Shown here piece by piece: positions 9,581 through 18,542 of a stretch of 64,000 bases of DNA. The DNA is taken from contig NZ_CP014263.1 in the NCBI RefSeq assembly GCF_001988955.1, positions 3,318,001 to 3,382,000 on the forward strand, given 5' to 3'. The notes beneath the pieces were generated by a model. It was given only the letters and a program-made list of their open reading frames with translations. It was not told where the DNA came from and did not search any database. The position numbers and the translations under genes were made by a program. Positions within the stretch are counted from its first letter, which is position 1. Every line of letters begins with the position of its first letter. Origin of the DNA: Spirosoma montaniterrae. GTDB lineage: Bacteria; Bacteroidota; Bacteroidia; Cytophagales; Spirosomataceae.

Positions 9581-9690
9581 ATCAGAACCAGGATTAGCCC
9601 TGATTCACCAGATTAAAACAGGATTGGGCGTGGTGCGTTCCAAATAAATCCTGTTTAATCTAATAAATCATGGCTAATCCTGGTTCTGAT
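9581..9690. repeat. Intergenic inverted repeat, family C (ACAGGATT/GGATTAAACAGGATT type)
   Basis: Arms 9581-9625 and 9646-9690 (about 45 bp each, few mismatches) around a 20-bp loop. The right arm contains the stop codon and last codons (N-Q-D-stop) of the metallophosphoesterase gene. The left arm lies at the start of the MOSC gene. It shares AATCCTGTTTAATC words with the palindrome at 55635-55729. Confidence 0.85.
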
Positions 9691-10609
9691 ACCCTGCGTA
9701 CTCATTCCGTACCGTGCCATCATCAAATAAATCGACCACGGCGTAACCGGCGGCTGTGTGGTGATACTTGCCAAACCACCAGGCTCCACTCACAGCTCCA
9801 TTGCAGTAGTACGATACGCCGTTGTAATCGACCCGGTCGGTAAGGTGAATATGGCCGCTCAGGGCCGCTTTTACATTTGGATGACGGTGGAACAGACTCG
9901 TTAGCCGAACGGTATCGCTGTGCATCCAGCGGGCCGGAACGTTCCAGTTTTCACCCTCGAAGCGTTTCCCGTCGAAAAATACGCAGGCCGCTAAAATCGG
10001 TACGTGCGAGATAATCAGTACCGGCGTTTCGGCAGACGTGGCGGTCAAATCGGTTTCGAGCCAATGGTATTGTTCTTCATCGAGATGGGCCGTGTACCAG
10101 CTTCCGTCAGCTTTGGGCTGAACACTGTCGAGTACGATGATATGCCAGCCATTTTTGTCGAGACTGTAATAGCGTTTGGCTATCGCCAACTCATTCATGG
10201 CCCACTGCCGACCGTCGCAGAAGGCAGCTTTGGTTTCTTCGCGACACCAAATGTCGTGATTGCCAATGCAACTCAGCATGGGCAGCGCATTTTCGGAACG
10301 CAGCACGTCCTGAAACAGCCGCCACTGTCGGCGTACACTATCCTGCCCGCGCCCGTGAGCTTCCATAACGGCATCGCCCCCGTTGATAATCAGGTCGGGT
10401 TTGTCGGGCAGGTTCTGTACATGGTGCAGGCATTTCTCAAAACCTTTAGCGGCTCCGATAATTGGCTGCATGTGTACGTCGGTGAGGTGGGCAATCCGCA
10501 ACGCCCGGCGGGGCGAAGTAGCGGGGGCTGGGCAGGCCGAAATCAGGTGGGGAGATGAGAGAGCTGCAAAGCCCGCTCCTACGCGTTTAACAACGTCGCG
10601 ACGATTCAT
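9674..10609 (-). CDS. Exported calcineurin-like metallophosphoesterase
   Basis: 311 residues. The N-terminus NRRDVVKRVGAGFAALSSPHLISAC carries a twin-arginine-like motif and a possible lipobox Cys, so Tat export with or without lipid anchoring is likely. The full set of metallophosphoesterase metal ligands is visible in order: AHLTDVHMQ (DxH), INGGDAV (GD), CIGNHDIW (GNHD), LIISHVPI (H) and ALSGHIHLTDR (GHxH). Substrate is unknown; such periplasmic enzymes hydrolyse phosphomono- or diesters. The last three codons and the stop lie inside the palindrome 9581-9690. It is transcribed in the same direction as the GH5 gene upstream (74-bp gap). Confidence 0.9.
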   Translation of the reverse strand: MNRRDVVKRVGAGFAALSSPHLISACPAPATSPRRALRIAHLTDVHMQPIIGAAKGFEKCLHHVQNLPDKPDLIINGGDAVMEAHGRGQDSVRRQWRLFQDVLRSENALPMLSCIGNHDIWCREETKAAFCDGRQWAMNELAIAKRYYSLDKNGWHIIVLDSVQPKADGSWYTAHLDEEQYHWLETDLTATSAETPVLIISHVPILAACVFFDGKRFEGENWNVPARWMHSDTVRLTSLFHRHPNVKAALSGHIHLTDRVDYNGVSYYCNGAVSGAWWFGKYHHTAAGYAVVDLFDDGTVRNEYAGYQNQD

Positions 10610-10683
10610 TGTCCGTCTGTTGGTTTGCCAAAGGTAGAAACCAGCTATGACGTGGGTGTTATGTGGGTATTATGAATGTGTTA

Positions 10684-11766
10684 TCAGTATTTCCGCAACA
10701 ACCGCAGCATCATCTCATCTAACTGCATTCCCTTATACAGCTTATACTTTACATCGGCGCGGTCGCTGTTGAGGATGCCAAACGAACCCCGGAAGTTCCA
10801 GAGCGACCAGCCCCAGCCTGTCTCTTTCCAGAGTTTAAGCTGATCTTCCATCCAGCGCAGGGCCACACTGTGCGGGGTTTTGTTGAAACAGCCCCACTCG
10901 CCTACGTGAACGCCCACGCCAGTAGCCTCTAACTTTTGCCAGGGCTGAATGGCGATTTTCCGAAGCGTTTCGGCGTTCCAGGTGGCGTTCATCCACTGGG
11001 CAGGCCAGGTAGGTTCAGGCGCATCTTTCAACATCGGCACCCACGATGCCCCGTAATGACTCACGTTCATTGGCAGATAGCCGCGCGTACTCTGTCCCAG
11101 TTGCAGGTCGGCCAGTTTAAACACCGGCTGGTTGCCATATTGCAGCCCGTCGGCAATAATCAGTCGGCCAGAGTCGACTGCGCGAATGCCATCTACCAAC
11201 GCCCGAACCACGCGAATGTAGCTGGCTTCGTCGGTGTTGGGTTCATTGATAAGATCGAAGCTGACTTCACGATTGGGACGACCTTTGTAGCGTTCGGCAA
11301 GGTGACGCCAGTGGAAAACGGCGGCTTCGAGTGCCCGCTCATCGGCCCAGAGATTGAGCGGCTCGGCGGGCGGATTCACGCAGTAGCCCGGAATTCGGTG
11401 CAGGTTCAGGTTTACGTGCAGCCCGTATTGCTTACCCCAGTCAACAGCCTGATCAACCTCTTTCAACACGTTCTCGTTGAGTTCGGTCCAGTGTGCCGGG
11501 TCGGGGGTGGCCCAGCATTGGTACGACATCGGCAGCCGAACAAAGTTGAAGCCCCAGTTGGCAATCATCTCAAAATCACGCTCCTGATACGCGCCCGCCG
11601 GAACCGGACCGCTCGTGCCTGCCACAAACTTTTCGAGCAGGTTAAAACCCCGCCAGCGTGGCAGTTTTCGGGGCGTTGGCTCCGGCAAAACCGTCGGCAT
11701 TGCAAAACTGATTCGACTAAGGCTGGCCGCAACCAGAGATGTTTGAAGAAAGATTCGGCGTTGCAT
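10684..11766 (-). CDS. Glycoside hydrolase family 5 (cellulase-like), exported
   Basis: 360 residues, starting at the ATG of MQRRIFLQTSLVAASL; a TTG six codons earlier is less likely. The N-terminus resembles a Tat/Sec signal (QRRIFLQTSLVAASLSRISFA). The GH5 fold is shown by RWRGFNLLEKF, the FDLINEPN motif (acid/base Glu) and the late HVGEWGCFN motif (nucleophile Glu), in the right order and spacing. The enzyme probably cleaves beta-1,4 glucan, mannan or a related polysaccharide in the periplasm; the exact substrate cannot be read from sequence. It lies between the phosphoesterase and DUF5686 genes. A palindrome (11777-11846) sits immediately upstream of the start codon. Confidence 0.88.
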   Translation of the reverse strand: MQRRIFLQTSLVAASLSRISFAMPTVLPEPTPRKLPRWRGFNLLEKFVAGTSGPVPAGAYQERDFEMIANWGFNFVRLPMSYQCWATPDPAHWTELNENVLKEVDQAVDWGKQYGLHVNLNLHRIPGYCVNPPAEPLNLWADERALEAAVFHWRHLAERYKGRPNREVSFDLINEPNTDEASYIRVVRALVDGIRAVDSGRLIIADGLQYGNQPVFKLADLQLGQSTRGYLPMNVSHYGASWVPMLKDAPEPTWPAQWMNATWNAETLRKIAIQPWQKLEATGVGVHVGEWGCFNKTPHSVALRWMEDQLKLWKETGWGWSLWNFRGSFGILNSDRADVKYKLYKGMQLDEMMLRLLRKY

Positions 11767-11776
11767 AATGTCTATA

Positions 11777-11846
11777 AACCGCAAAGACGTTAAGCTCTAC
11801 GCTAAGAACGCTGCGTTTTTTTTGCGCCTTTTGCGTCTTTGCGGTT
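11777..11846. repeat. Intergenic inverted repeat, family B (CCGCAAAGRCG type)
   Basis: Perfect 13-bp outer arms AACCGCAAAGACG (11777-11789) and CGTCTTTGCGGTT (11834-11846), with a partly paired interior that includes a T-run. It fills the gap between the DUF5686 stop (11852) and the GH5 start (11766). The palindrome at 58069-58165 uses the same words. Confidence 0.8.
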
Positions 11847-11851
11847 AAAAG

Positions 11852-14599
11852 CTATCTGCCAAAGTTCAGCGTGGTGCCAACGCGGTAGCCGATGCCCTGA
11901 TACTGCCCATTCTGGAATTGCCCGATTACTTCGAGCCTGAAAAAAGGTAGCACCTGCGGAATCAGACCGTTGAGACCGTAGCCCACTTCGGTATAATTTG
12001 TTAACGATGGTGTAGCCAGATAGTTTACAAACAGATTCTCGCGCAGGTCGAGCAGGCGTAGTACGGTGATTTGGGTCAGCGCAAATTTGCGAAACTCGCC
12101 CAGCACGTGCGCTTCGGCAAATCGCTTGGCCGTGCTGAACTGGTAATACGGCAACATACGGAACGTTGTGACCGGGTCGCCCTGCTGAAACCAGAATTCG
12201 TTACCCGCAAAATGCTTGAAATCAGGAAAAAACAGTTGGTCATTCGTGATGAACGTACCAGCATTCAGGGCGTAGCTCAACCGGCTCCGAATGCCCGTTT
12301 CAAGCGACTGCCGAATACCTGCCTGTACAAAACCATAGTTCACCGTTCGGACCGGGAATGGTGACCCGGCAAGCTGTCGGGCCGAACCGGTGCGGTAATT
12401 GAGCGTGACTACCGGTGCTTCATCGTCGGGAATGAGCGTTCGGATGCCATTGCGGATGCGATACCGAATGCGCCCCAGATTGAACCGGGCCGTCAGGTCA
12501 AGCGTGAGCGCATTGTGCGTGGGCATGTTCACGGCGCGGGCAGGCGGAACCACAGCTTCGTCGTTAACGGGCAGTTCGACATTGAGCGGGTAATTAGGCG
12601 TAAATGTCCGATTGGTCCAGTTGATCCAGGGTCTTATGTTTTCCTTGAAATTCGCTACCTCGCTGCGCTGGGCAATTTCAACGCTGCCCAGCAAGGTTAA
12701 TCGGTCGCCTAACGTCCGCACGTCGCCCTGGAGTCGGGCAAAATTTTTGGCGTAAAGCTTCATAAAATTCTGCTCGAACAGCAGGGTTGTAAAGCTGTTG
12801 AGTAGCGGGCTGATTGGGTTGTTGGGGTTGAACTGCACAAAATACCGCCCGCCCGATGCTTCCAGATTGCCTTTGGTAAACCGAATGCCTGCCTGCCCGT
12901 AGCCTACAATTTCGTTACGGCCAAACTGATAACGGCCTACCGCACCAACATACCAGCGCGGCCCGGCCTGAAAAATGCGCGGAGCCTTCAGTGAATCGGT
13001 TTTACTGGCCCGGCGATTTAGCCGCAAACTGGCCTCAATGGCATACCCTTCGACGGTGTTGTAGTCAACTTTCGACAGCGGACTGGTCCAGACTAACTGG
13101 GTACGCGGGGCCAGTTTGAACGATTCGCCCGATAGCAGAAAGTCTGAAACCGAGAACTTATCTTTCTTCTTACCCTTCACACTGTCGGCTTTTATTTTCA
13201 CTTCGCGCACAATCCGCAGGCTGTCATTTTTAGCGTAGCTGATGCTTTCGGCGGTCGTCAGCGGCACGGCCCGGATCGAATCCCAGAAAGCCGCCGAGCG
13301 TTTTCCGGCCAATGAATCAACCGCCGATGAATCGTTACGTACTACCTGCACGTCGTCGCCCCGGCGTTTGCGTTCTTTAAACTCCTGCTTCTCGTATTCT
13401 TTAATGAGTTGTTTGAAATTTTTTGTCGTCAGTTCCTTCTGTTTTTTCACGGTCTGCTCAAACGACTGTCCCTGAATGGCGCGTTTGCTCAACACCGGGG
13501 CCGACTTTTCTTTCTTTTCATCGATTACCGGCACATCTTCCACAAAAGCCGGGTTAGGAACCAATCGGCTATACGTCTGACTAATAACGCCCTGTGCAAT
13601 AAAATCGGCCCCGAAGAAATCGCCCTTCACGTCGAAACGCAGGTTCAGCGGCATCCAGATACCCTTAACCGGCGACAGTGTGCCGCGTACATTGGTGGTC
13701 GTTGTGGCTCCACCGCTGTTGCGAAACTCCAGTTGAAAGCTGTGTAATGCCCAGGTATTCTCGATGATGTAAACAACCCCGCGAAATACGCCCTCGCCCC
13801 ACGAACGCGGCATAACCCGAATTTTGCTGATTTCAATCCGCTGCCCATCAGGACCCGGCTCGCTGAAAGTGCCTTCGTACTCAAATTTATAATAGGCAAA
13901 CGCGCTCGGCGACAGGGGCGACACGTTACCACCGACCTTGGGCGAGTAAAACGAACTGATAAAAAACGTACTCGGAATCACCTGATCGAACTGCGAGTTG
14001 CGGGCGGCAATAGTACGCCGGTTATAGCTGTTTGGTTGCCGGAACGAAATTTCAGCAACGCTCTCATACAGAATCGGGCGACCCACTTTAAAATTGGCTT
14101 CGCGCTCGGCTTCCGCCAATTGTTTTTTAAATAGATTGGCAACGGCAGGCAGTTTCTGCACGGTGAACGATGCCTTACCGTAGCTGCGGGCTGTGTACTG
14201 CTGCACCTGCAATTGATGAAAGCGACTTTTGGCAATGGCCCGGCGCATAATGGTGTAGGCCGGATCTTCGTTGCCAACCTTCGCCTGCACCTCAGCCAGC
14301 CGGAAAGCCTGCTCCTCCAGCACCACGTCGAGCGTCTGAAAACCGCTGCCTACCTCAACTGATTTTTGCAGCGTTTGAAAACCAAGGTATTGAAACACAA
14401 TGGTGTATTGGCCCGATGGCAGCGCAATTTCATACCGACCTTCATCGTTCGAGATGGTTCCCTGCGAGGTGCCTTTTACAATAATGGCCGCATAAGGCAT
14501 GGCATCGCCTTTGCTATTTTTAACGGTACCGCGCAGGCCGGTCTGGGCTAATCCCAATGTTGTAAGTAGCGTGAAAAATACAGTGAGCTTGAAGCGCAT
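11852..14599 (-). CDS. DUF5686 outer-membrane protein with CarboxypepD_reg domain
   Basis: 915 residues. Signal peptide MRFKLTVFFTLLTTLGLAQ; then a carboxypeptidase-regulatory-like domain (about 20-105, GLRGTVKNSKGDAMPYAAIIVKG); then the long DUF5686 region, a predicted outer-membrane beta-barrel rich in aromatic and alternating residues. A lysine-rich insert (about 385-500) probably lies outside the barrel. This architecture is common in Bacteroidota; molecular function is unknown, though a role in envelope maintenance or uptake is plausible (inference). It is encoded alone, same strand as GH5 and divergent from the DUF2147 gene. The start is supported by the signal peptide. Confidence 0.88.
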   Translation of the reverse strand: MRFKLTVFFTLLTTLGLAQTGLRGTVKNSKGDAMPYAAIIVKGTSQGTISNDEGRYEIALPSGQYTIVFQYLGFQTLQKSVEVGSGFQTLDVVLEEQAFRLAEVQAKVGNEDPAYTIMRRAIAKSRFHQLQVQQYTARSYGKASFTVQKLPAVANLFKKQLAEAEREANFKVGRPILYESVAEISFRQPNSYNRRTIAARNSQFDQVIPSTFFISSFYSPKVGGNVSPLSPSAFAYYKFEYEGTFSEPGPDGQRIEISKIRVMPRSWGEGVFRGVVYIIENTWALHSFQLEFRNSGGATTTTNVRGTLSPVKGIWMPLNLRFDVKGDFFGADFIAQGVISQTYSRLVPNPAFVEDVPVIDEKKEKSAPVLSKRAIQGQSFEQTVKKQKELTTKNFKQLIKEYEKQEFKERKRRGDDVQVVRNDSSAVDSLAGKRSAAFWDSIRAVPLTTAESISYAKNDSLRIVREVKIKADSVKGKKKDKFSVSDFLLSGESFKLAPRTQLVWTSPLSKVDYNTVEGYAIEASLRLNRRASKTDSLKAPRIFQAGPRWYVGAVGRYQFGRNEIVGYGQAGIRFTKGNLEASGGRYFVQFNPNNPISPLLNSFTTLLFEQNFMKLYAKNFARLQGDVRTLGDRLTLLGSVEIAQRSEVANFKENIRPWINWTNRTFTPNYPLNVELPVNDEAVVPPARAVNMPTHNALTLDLTARFNLGRIRYRIRNGIRTLIPDDEAPVVTLNYRTGSARQLAGSPFPVRTVNYGFVQAGIRQSLETGIRSRLSYALNAGTFITNDQLFFPDFKHFAGNEFWFQQGDPVTTFRMLPYYQFSTAKRFAEAHVLGEFRKFALTQITVLRLLDLRENLFVNYLATPSLTNYTEVGYGLNGLIPQVLPFFRLEVIGQFQNGQYQGIGYRVGTTLNFGR

Positions 14600-14695
14600 A
14601 CGACAGGTTTGTACAGAAGATGCTCAAAGTAACGAAACAGTTGCCTGAAAAAAACAATCAGGAAGGATAGTAATACTATCAAACAAAATAGACCT

Positions 14696-14703
14696 TACCT
14701 TTG
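14696..14703 (+). promoter_or_regulatory. Candidate Bacteroidota -7 box for DUF2147 gene
   Basis: TACCTTTG matches the TAnnTTTG consensus 35 bp before the ATG at 14739. A matching -33 TTTG was not found. Confidence 0.4.
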
Positions 14704-14738
14704 TATTGCTTGTATAACTATCAAAAATACGTTGACTA

Positions 14739-15191
14739 ATGAAAACGTTGCGCGTGTGGCTATTGTTGGCCGTATTGTTTTTGCCTCTTGTATTGTCTGC
14801 ACAAAACAATCCAGATTCAGTTATTGGCGTCTGGAAAAATGGAGAGGGAACTGGCATGGTTCAAATCTATAAAAAAGGCGATAAATATTTCGGCAAAATT
14901 GTGTGGTTGAAAGTGCCGAACAACCCCGACGGTACTCCCCGTACCGATGTAAATAACCCCGACGAAAAGTTGCGCAGCCGCCCGCTGAAGGGTCTGGAAA
15001 ACCTGCGCGATTTTGTAGCGAAAGGCGACAACAAATGGGAAGAGGGGAAAATTTATGAACCCAAATCAGGCAACGACTACTCCTGCGAAATGAAGCTCGT
15101 GGACGAAAATACGCTCGAAGTACGCGGCTTCATCGGTGTATCGCTGTTTGGCCGTACCGATGTCTGGAAACGGCAGGTAAAAAAGGCGTAA
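14739..15191 (+). CDS. DUF2147 domain-containing exported protein
   Basis: 150 residues with a clear signal peptide (KTLRVWLLLAVLFLPLVLSA, cleavage before QNNPD). The mature part shows the DUF2147 pattern: VIGVWKNGEGTGMVQIYKKGDKYFGKI near the N-terminus, then GLENLRDF, GKIYEPKSGNDYSC, and a final LEVRGFIGVSLFGRTDVW. DUF2147 proteins form a small lipocalin-like beta barrel of unknown function in the periplasm. The gene overlaps nothing and is followed after 3 bp by the DUF6268 gene, so the two are almost certainly co-transcribed. Confidence 0.9.
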   Translation: MKTLRVWLLLAVLFLPLVLSAQNNPDSVIGVWKNGEGTGMVQIYKKGDKYFGKIVWLKVPNNPDGTPRTDVNNPDEKLRSRPLKGLENLRDFVAKGDNKWEEGKIYEPKSGNDYSCEMKLVDENTLEVRGFIGVSLFGRTDVWKRQVKKA

Positions 15192-15194
15192 TTC

Positions 15195-16283
15195 ATGAAA
15201 GCCCTACCAATTCTTCTCCTCGCACTGCTGGCAACCGGCTCTTCTCTGGCCCAAACGGCTCCGGTGCCTGCCGCCGTGCCACAATCAACGACTTCGCCCG
15301 CAGAAGCCGCCCCCGCTGCCGAGGAACTAAATTTTGATGAGTTTGGCGATGCCGACGATAAAAAAGTCAAGCTATTTGCCACGCAGAAAGTGCTGTACCT
15401 CAGTCCTACCAAACTGATTTCGGTGGGCTACGAAGCGCAAACGGGCTTTGACTTAACATCGAATGGTAATCATATGTCAACGAGCCTTCCGATAGGCCCG
15501 ACAGACGTAACCCAGCCCGTCAATCGCTTTGGCGGCTTGCGGCTGGGTGTGAACACGCCGGTTATTTCACGTTCCAATTTCATTCTGAATCTTGGTTTTA
15601 CCTACTGGAATACGGGCGTCAGCATTGCTAACCCCGAGCAATCGCGGCTGTTTGGCGCACTCAATCAGGGCCTGCGCTCAACGGGCGTGAACGCGACCGT
15701 GTTCAAGCCGCTTGATATTAAGCACTTCCTGCTACTTCAGGCCAACGCCGATTTGAACGGTACGTACCGTAATTTTTCGGAACTCGACAGCCGGGGCATG
15801 ACCTACAGCGGCACGGCTATCTACGGCTGGAAACCAAACGACAACCTGATGTGGGGTTTAGGCGTTACGCGCACCTACCGCGCCGGTCAGGTGCTACATA
15901 TTCCGGTGCTGTTCTACAACCGCACCTTCAACCCGCGCTGGGGCGTTGAGGCCATTCTGCCCGCCCGCGCCAACCTCCGGCGCAACTTCGGCACCAACAG
16001 CCTGCTGATGCTGGGCTATGAAATTGAGGGCAACGCCTACTACCTCGGCAGCCCGACCGGCACCGACCTCTACCTGCGCCGGGGCGAACTGAAGCCGCGT
16101 ATCACCTACGAACGAAAAATTGCCGGGTTTATCTGGCTGTCGGCTCAGGCCGGTATTCGCTACAACTGGCGGTTCGATGCGTTTCGCACACAGAACCCAA
16201 CTGCCAACGAAACTGTCGTATTCGCCAACTCGATGCCAACAGTGCCGTATGTCAACGTAAGCCTGAATCTGGTAAGCCCCTGA
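15195..16283 (+). CDS. DUF6268-like outer-membrane beta-barrel protein
   Basis: 362 residues. Signal peptide MKALPILLLALLATGSSLAQ, then an Ala/Pro-rich linker (about 20-45), a short acidic segment (NFDEFGDADDKK), and a barrel of alternating strands (LISVGYEAQTGFDL, FILNLGFTYWNTGV, MWGLGVTRTYRAGQ, LLMLGYEIEGNAYY) ending in YVNVSLNLVSP. The pattern matches the DUF6268 family of Bacteroidota outer-membrane proteins of unknown function. It starts 3 bp after the DUF2147 stop. Its end is 11 bp from the convergent gene at 16295. Confidence 0.78.
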   Translation: MKALPILLLALLATGSSLAQTAPVPAAVPQSTTSPAEAAPAAEELNFDEFGDADDKKVKLFATQKVLYLSPTKLISVGYEAQTGFDLTSNGNHMSTSLPIGPTDVTQPVNRFGGLRLGVNTPVISRSNFILNLGFTYWNTGVSIANPEQSRLFGALNQGLRSTGVNATVFKPLDIKHFLLLQANADLNGTYRNFSELDSRGMTYSGTAIYGWKPNDNLMWGLGVTRTYRAGQVLHIPVLFYNRTFNPRWGVEAILPARANLRRNFGTNSLLMLGYEIEGNAYYLGSPTGTDLYLRRGELKPRITYERKIAGFIWLSAQAGIRYNWRFDAFRTQNPTANETVVFANSMPTVPYVNVSLNLVSP

Positions 16284-16294
16284 CAGACTGCTGG

Positions 16295-17638
16295 TTATAT
16301 GATCTGCCGAGTTAGTAAATTAAGAATGGGCAGCGAGTTGTTACGCAACTGAAGTGTTTCAACTACCCGTTTCCACCGCTCGAATCGAGGTATGTCGGGA
16401 TGACCGGCGGCCTCCTCTTTCGGAAATAACAAATCCGTAAGCCGGATGCTGTTTAGCCGGTCCAGGCGTGGCTGCGTATTGACAAGGGCCAGTAACTCAT
16501 TTATTTTCATGAGTTTAGCCGGGTCACGCAGCGAATCAGGTCGGCAGTATAGACAGTATGTCGATTTCTCGTTGACCAACTGAGCCAGGTTCACGTAACG
16601 GTAGTTAATGACAGACCGCTCCTGCTCGGTAAAGCTGTCGTCGTCGAGCAGGTCGTGATAAATTCGGTTCAGAATTGGCTCAAACGCTACCAGAATAAGC
16701 AGGCCATCGTCCTTTTGAATTACTTCTCGGGCCGTTCTCAGAAAGCTGGTGTATTTGTCGCCGGTTAATGGTAACTGGCTCGTCTGCTGAATTTTATCAG
16801 CCACATTGACCACGTCAGGGTAAGCCAGATACTGTTCGAGATGCCGCTCGATGGTGGCATTTTTCAGATAATACAGACGCACGGGCCGCCCCGATCTGAT
16901 AAAAGTGTTAAGTTGCTCGATCTGGTCGATGATGCCGAAAAGGCCAGGTTTATCGGCAGATGAAACATAGGACGTTACGCCTTTACCAATCACGTATAAA
17001 TGCGTACCATACCCACTCACCAACCGCGATACTTGAATAGGCGGCTCGGCAAAGTCATCGAACGGCATTTTCTGAAACGAACTCCGCAGCATACAGAAAC
17101 CGTCGACGGCATGGCTCAAATACAGTTTTTGCAGGTCCTCGGCAATGTATATGGTATCGAAGCGAACGAGCGACTGTTTTAGCGTTTCCAAACTATCGTC
17201 ATCATCATACGTCAGGTAGTTAGGTTCGCCATTTTCTTTACCGGAGAAGGCAAACCGAACACCTGCAGGCCAGCGCGAACGGCCCGTTTCGTTCGTCAGG
17301 TCGAGCGCACTAATCAATAAGGCCGACCAGCCTGTGAAGCCGCTAATCAAGTTCAGGGTTCCTTCTTCGGTTACGGGTATGTCATAATTCTGAACAAACC
17401 GCCACAGTTCGTGAACAGTGGCATCGGGTTTATCGAGAACAACCTGGGCAATCCGAAGAAGGTCGTCCTCGTTTGGCTTTTTATTTCCTTTCAGAATCTT
17501 ATTCAGTGTAACAGCATCTATAGGTTTGTTAGGTAAGACACTGAATTTTTCTGACTTACGCACAAAATCAATCTGTTTTTTTCCTGTCAGAAAATATTTA
17601 AGAAATTTCGCTATATTCAATTCAGAGTCTCCGAGCAT
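16295..17638 (-). CDS. Uncharacterised protein with XRE-like N-terminal helices
   Basis: 447 residues from the ATG at 17638; a GTG three codons earlier is the alternative. I do not recognise a named family for the whole protein. The N-terminal region (about 15-80, DAVTLNKILKGNKKPNEDDLLRIAQVVLDKP) looks like a short helix-turn-helix of the XRE/lambda-repressor kind. The remainder is mixed alpha/beta without membrane segments (blocks such as WPAGVRFAFSGKENGEPNYL, VRFDTIYIAEDLQKLYL, TYCLYCRPDSLRDPAKL). It may be a ligand-sensing or partner-binding regulator (inference). It is divergent from the GNAT-like gene at 17835, with a 196-bp AT-rich spacer that could hold shared control sites. This is the left edge of the signalling island. 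Confidence 0.7.
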   Translation of the reverse strand: MLGDSELNIAKFLKYFLTGKKQIDFVRKSEKFSVLPNKPIDAVTLNKILKGNKKPNEDDLLRIAQVVLDKPDATVHELWRFVQNYDIPVTEEGTLNLISGFTGWSALLISALDLTNETGRSRWPAGVRFAFSGKENGEPNYLTYDDDDSLETLKQSLVRFDTIYIAEDLQKLYLSHAVDGFCMLRSSFQKMPFDDFAEPPIQVSRLVSGYGTHLYVIGKGVTSYVSSADKPGLFGIIDQIEQLNTFIRSGRPVRLYYLKNATIERHLEQYLAYPDVVNVADKIQQTSQLPLTGDKYTSFLRTAREVIQKDDGLLILVAFEPILNRIYHDLLDDDSFTEQERSVINYRYVNLAQLVNEKSTYCLYCRPDSLRDPAKLMKINELLALVNTQPRLDRLNSIRLTDLLFPKEEAAGHPDIPRFERWKRVVETLQLRNNSLPILNLLTRQII

Positions 17639-17834
17639 GGCATTCACTGTTTATATAGCAGTAAGCTACTACTTATTTTAACAATATGCAAGATTCAAAC
17701 CAAAAATTGCTCTATTTTATCATTTGCCAAAAAATATTCCGAAATTTCTCATTTTTACCGTATTTTTTCACCCAATAACTTGCTTATTACGAAATTTCTT
17801 CAATATATTCGTGTGTCTTTAACACAAATAGGCC

Positions 17835-18542
17835 ATGCGGAAACCATACTACTTCGAACAGGTGAAAAGCCGACGACAGATCGCAGATTTTCGTTATGGC
17901 TATCACTGGAATGCCGGACGAAAAACGCCAATTTCGACGGAGTACACAAAACAAGCACTCACTATTAGCTGTTATCGGGGTTCCGAAATGGTCGGGGGGT
18001 TTTGCATGAATGTCGTTGAGTGGCAACCTTTACGCCACGCCATGCCTTTCACCCCAGAACAGTGGGAGGGATTACAAGTAGAAAAAGACATCTCAGAGAA
18101 AGATATTCTGGAAATCGGCGGACTATGGACCGAGAAGGGGTTATCTGGCTTCCGGAAGCTGGTTTTGTACGCACAGATGATTATTATCGCCCACGAACAG
18201 GCGCGGCTTCAGAACAAAAAATACATCATGTGCGGAACCCACGTGAAGGCATTGCGCCCTTTCATGCACCGCGTCATGCGAAAAATTGTCTACGATGGAT
18301 ACTGTAAACTGGGCGACCGGGATGAGTGGGTTACGCTGTTTGCCGCCCGAACAGAGGGTCTCTTTCTGTGGGCAAGCGTACAGATTTTGCAACGATTTGT
18401 ATTTGGCTGGTTGCGGAAGTTACTGGGTCGCTCCAGTGATTCATCGCACCATAAAAATCTGACTAAGCTCACCCCAACAGCCCGTTTCTCCGTAAGAAAA
18501 ATGCCACGTCGCGGGCGGTCTGAACGGGCAACTCGTCGGTGA
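17835..18542 (+). CDS. GNAT-fold protein resembling N-acyl transferase / autoinducer synthase
   Basis: 235 residues, cytoplasmic. The layout resembles the GNAT superfamily branch that includes AHL synthases and FeeM-like N-acyl amino acid synthases: an N-terminal substrate region, a central sheet (ALTISCYRGSEMVGGFCMNVVEW), the strand-helix block DILEIGGLWTEKGLSGFRKLVLYAQMI, and a late block KKYIMCGTHVKALRPFMHRVMRKIVYDG, which corresponds to the terminal strands. Classical LuxI catalytic residues cannot be assigned with confidence. The last about 25 residues are Arg-rich and read antisense through the end of the convergent LuxR gene (74-bp overlap), so the true domain ends near residue 205. 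The neighbouring LuxR-type regulator makes a signal-producing role attractive but unproven. Other GNAT activities, such as protein or small-molecule acetylation, are equally possible. Confidence 0.6.
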   Translation: MRKPYYFEQVKSRRQIADFRYGYHWNAGRKTPISTEYTKQALTISCYRGSEMVGGFCMNVVEWQPLRHAMPFTPEQWEGLQVEKDISEKDILEIGGLWTEKGLSGFRKLVLYAQMIIIAHEQARLQNKKYIMCGTHVKALRPFMHRVMRKIVYDGYCKLGDRDEWVTLFAARTEGLFLWASVQILQRFVFGWLRKLLGRSSDSSHHKNLTKLTPTARFSVRKMPRRGRSERATRR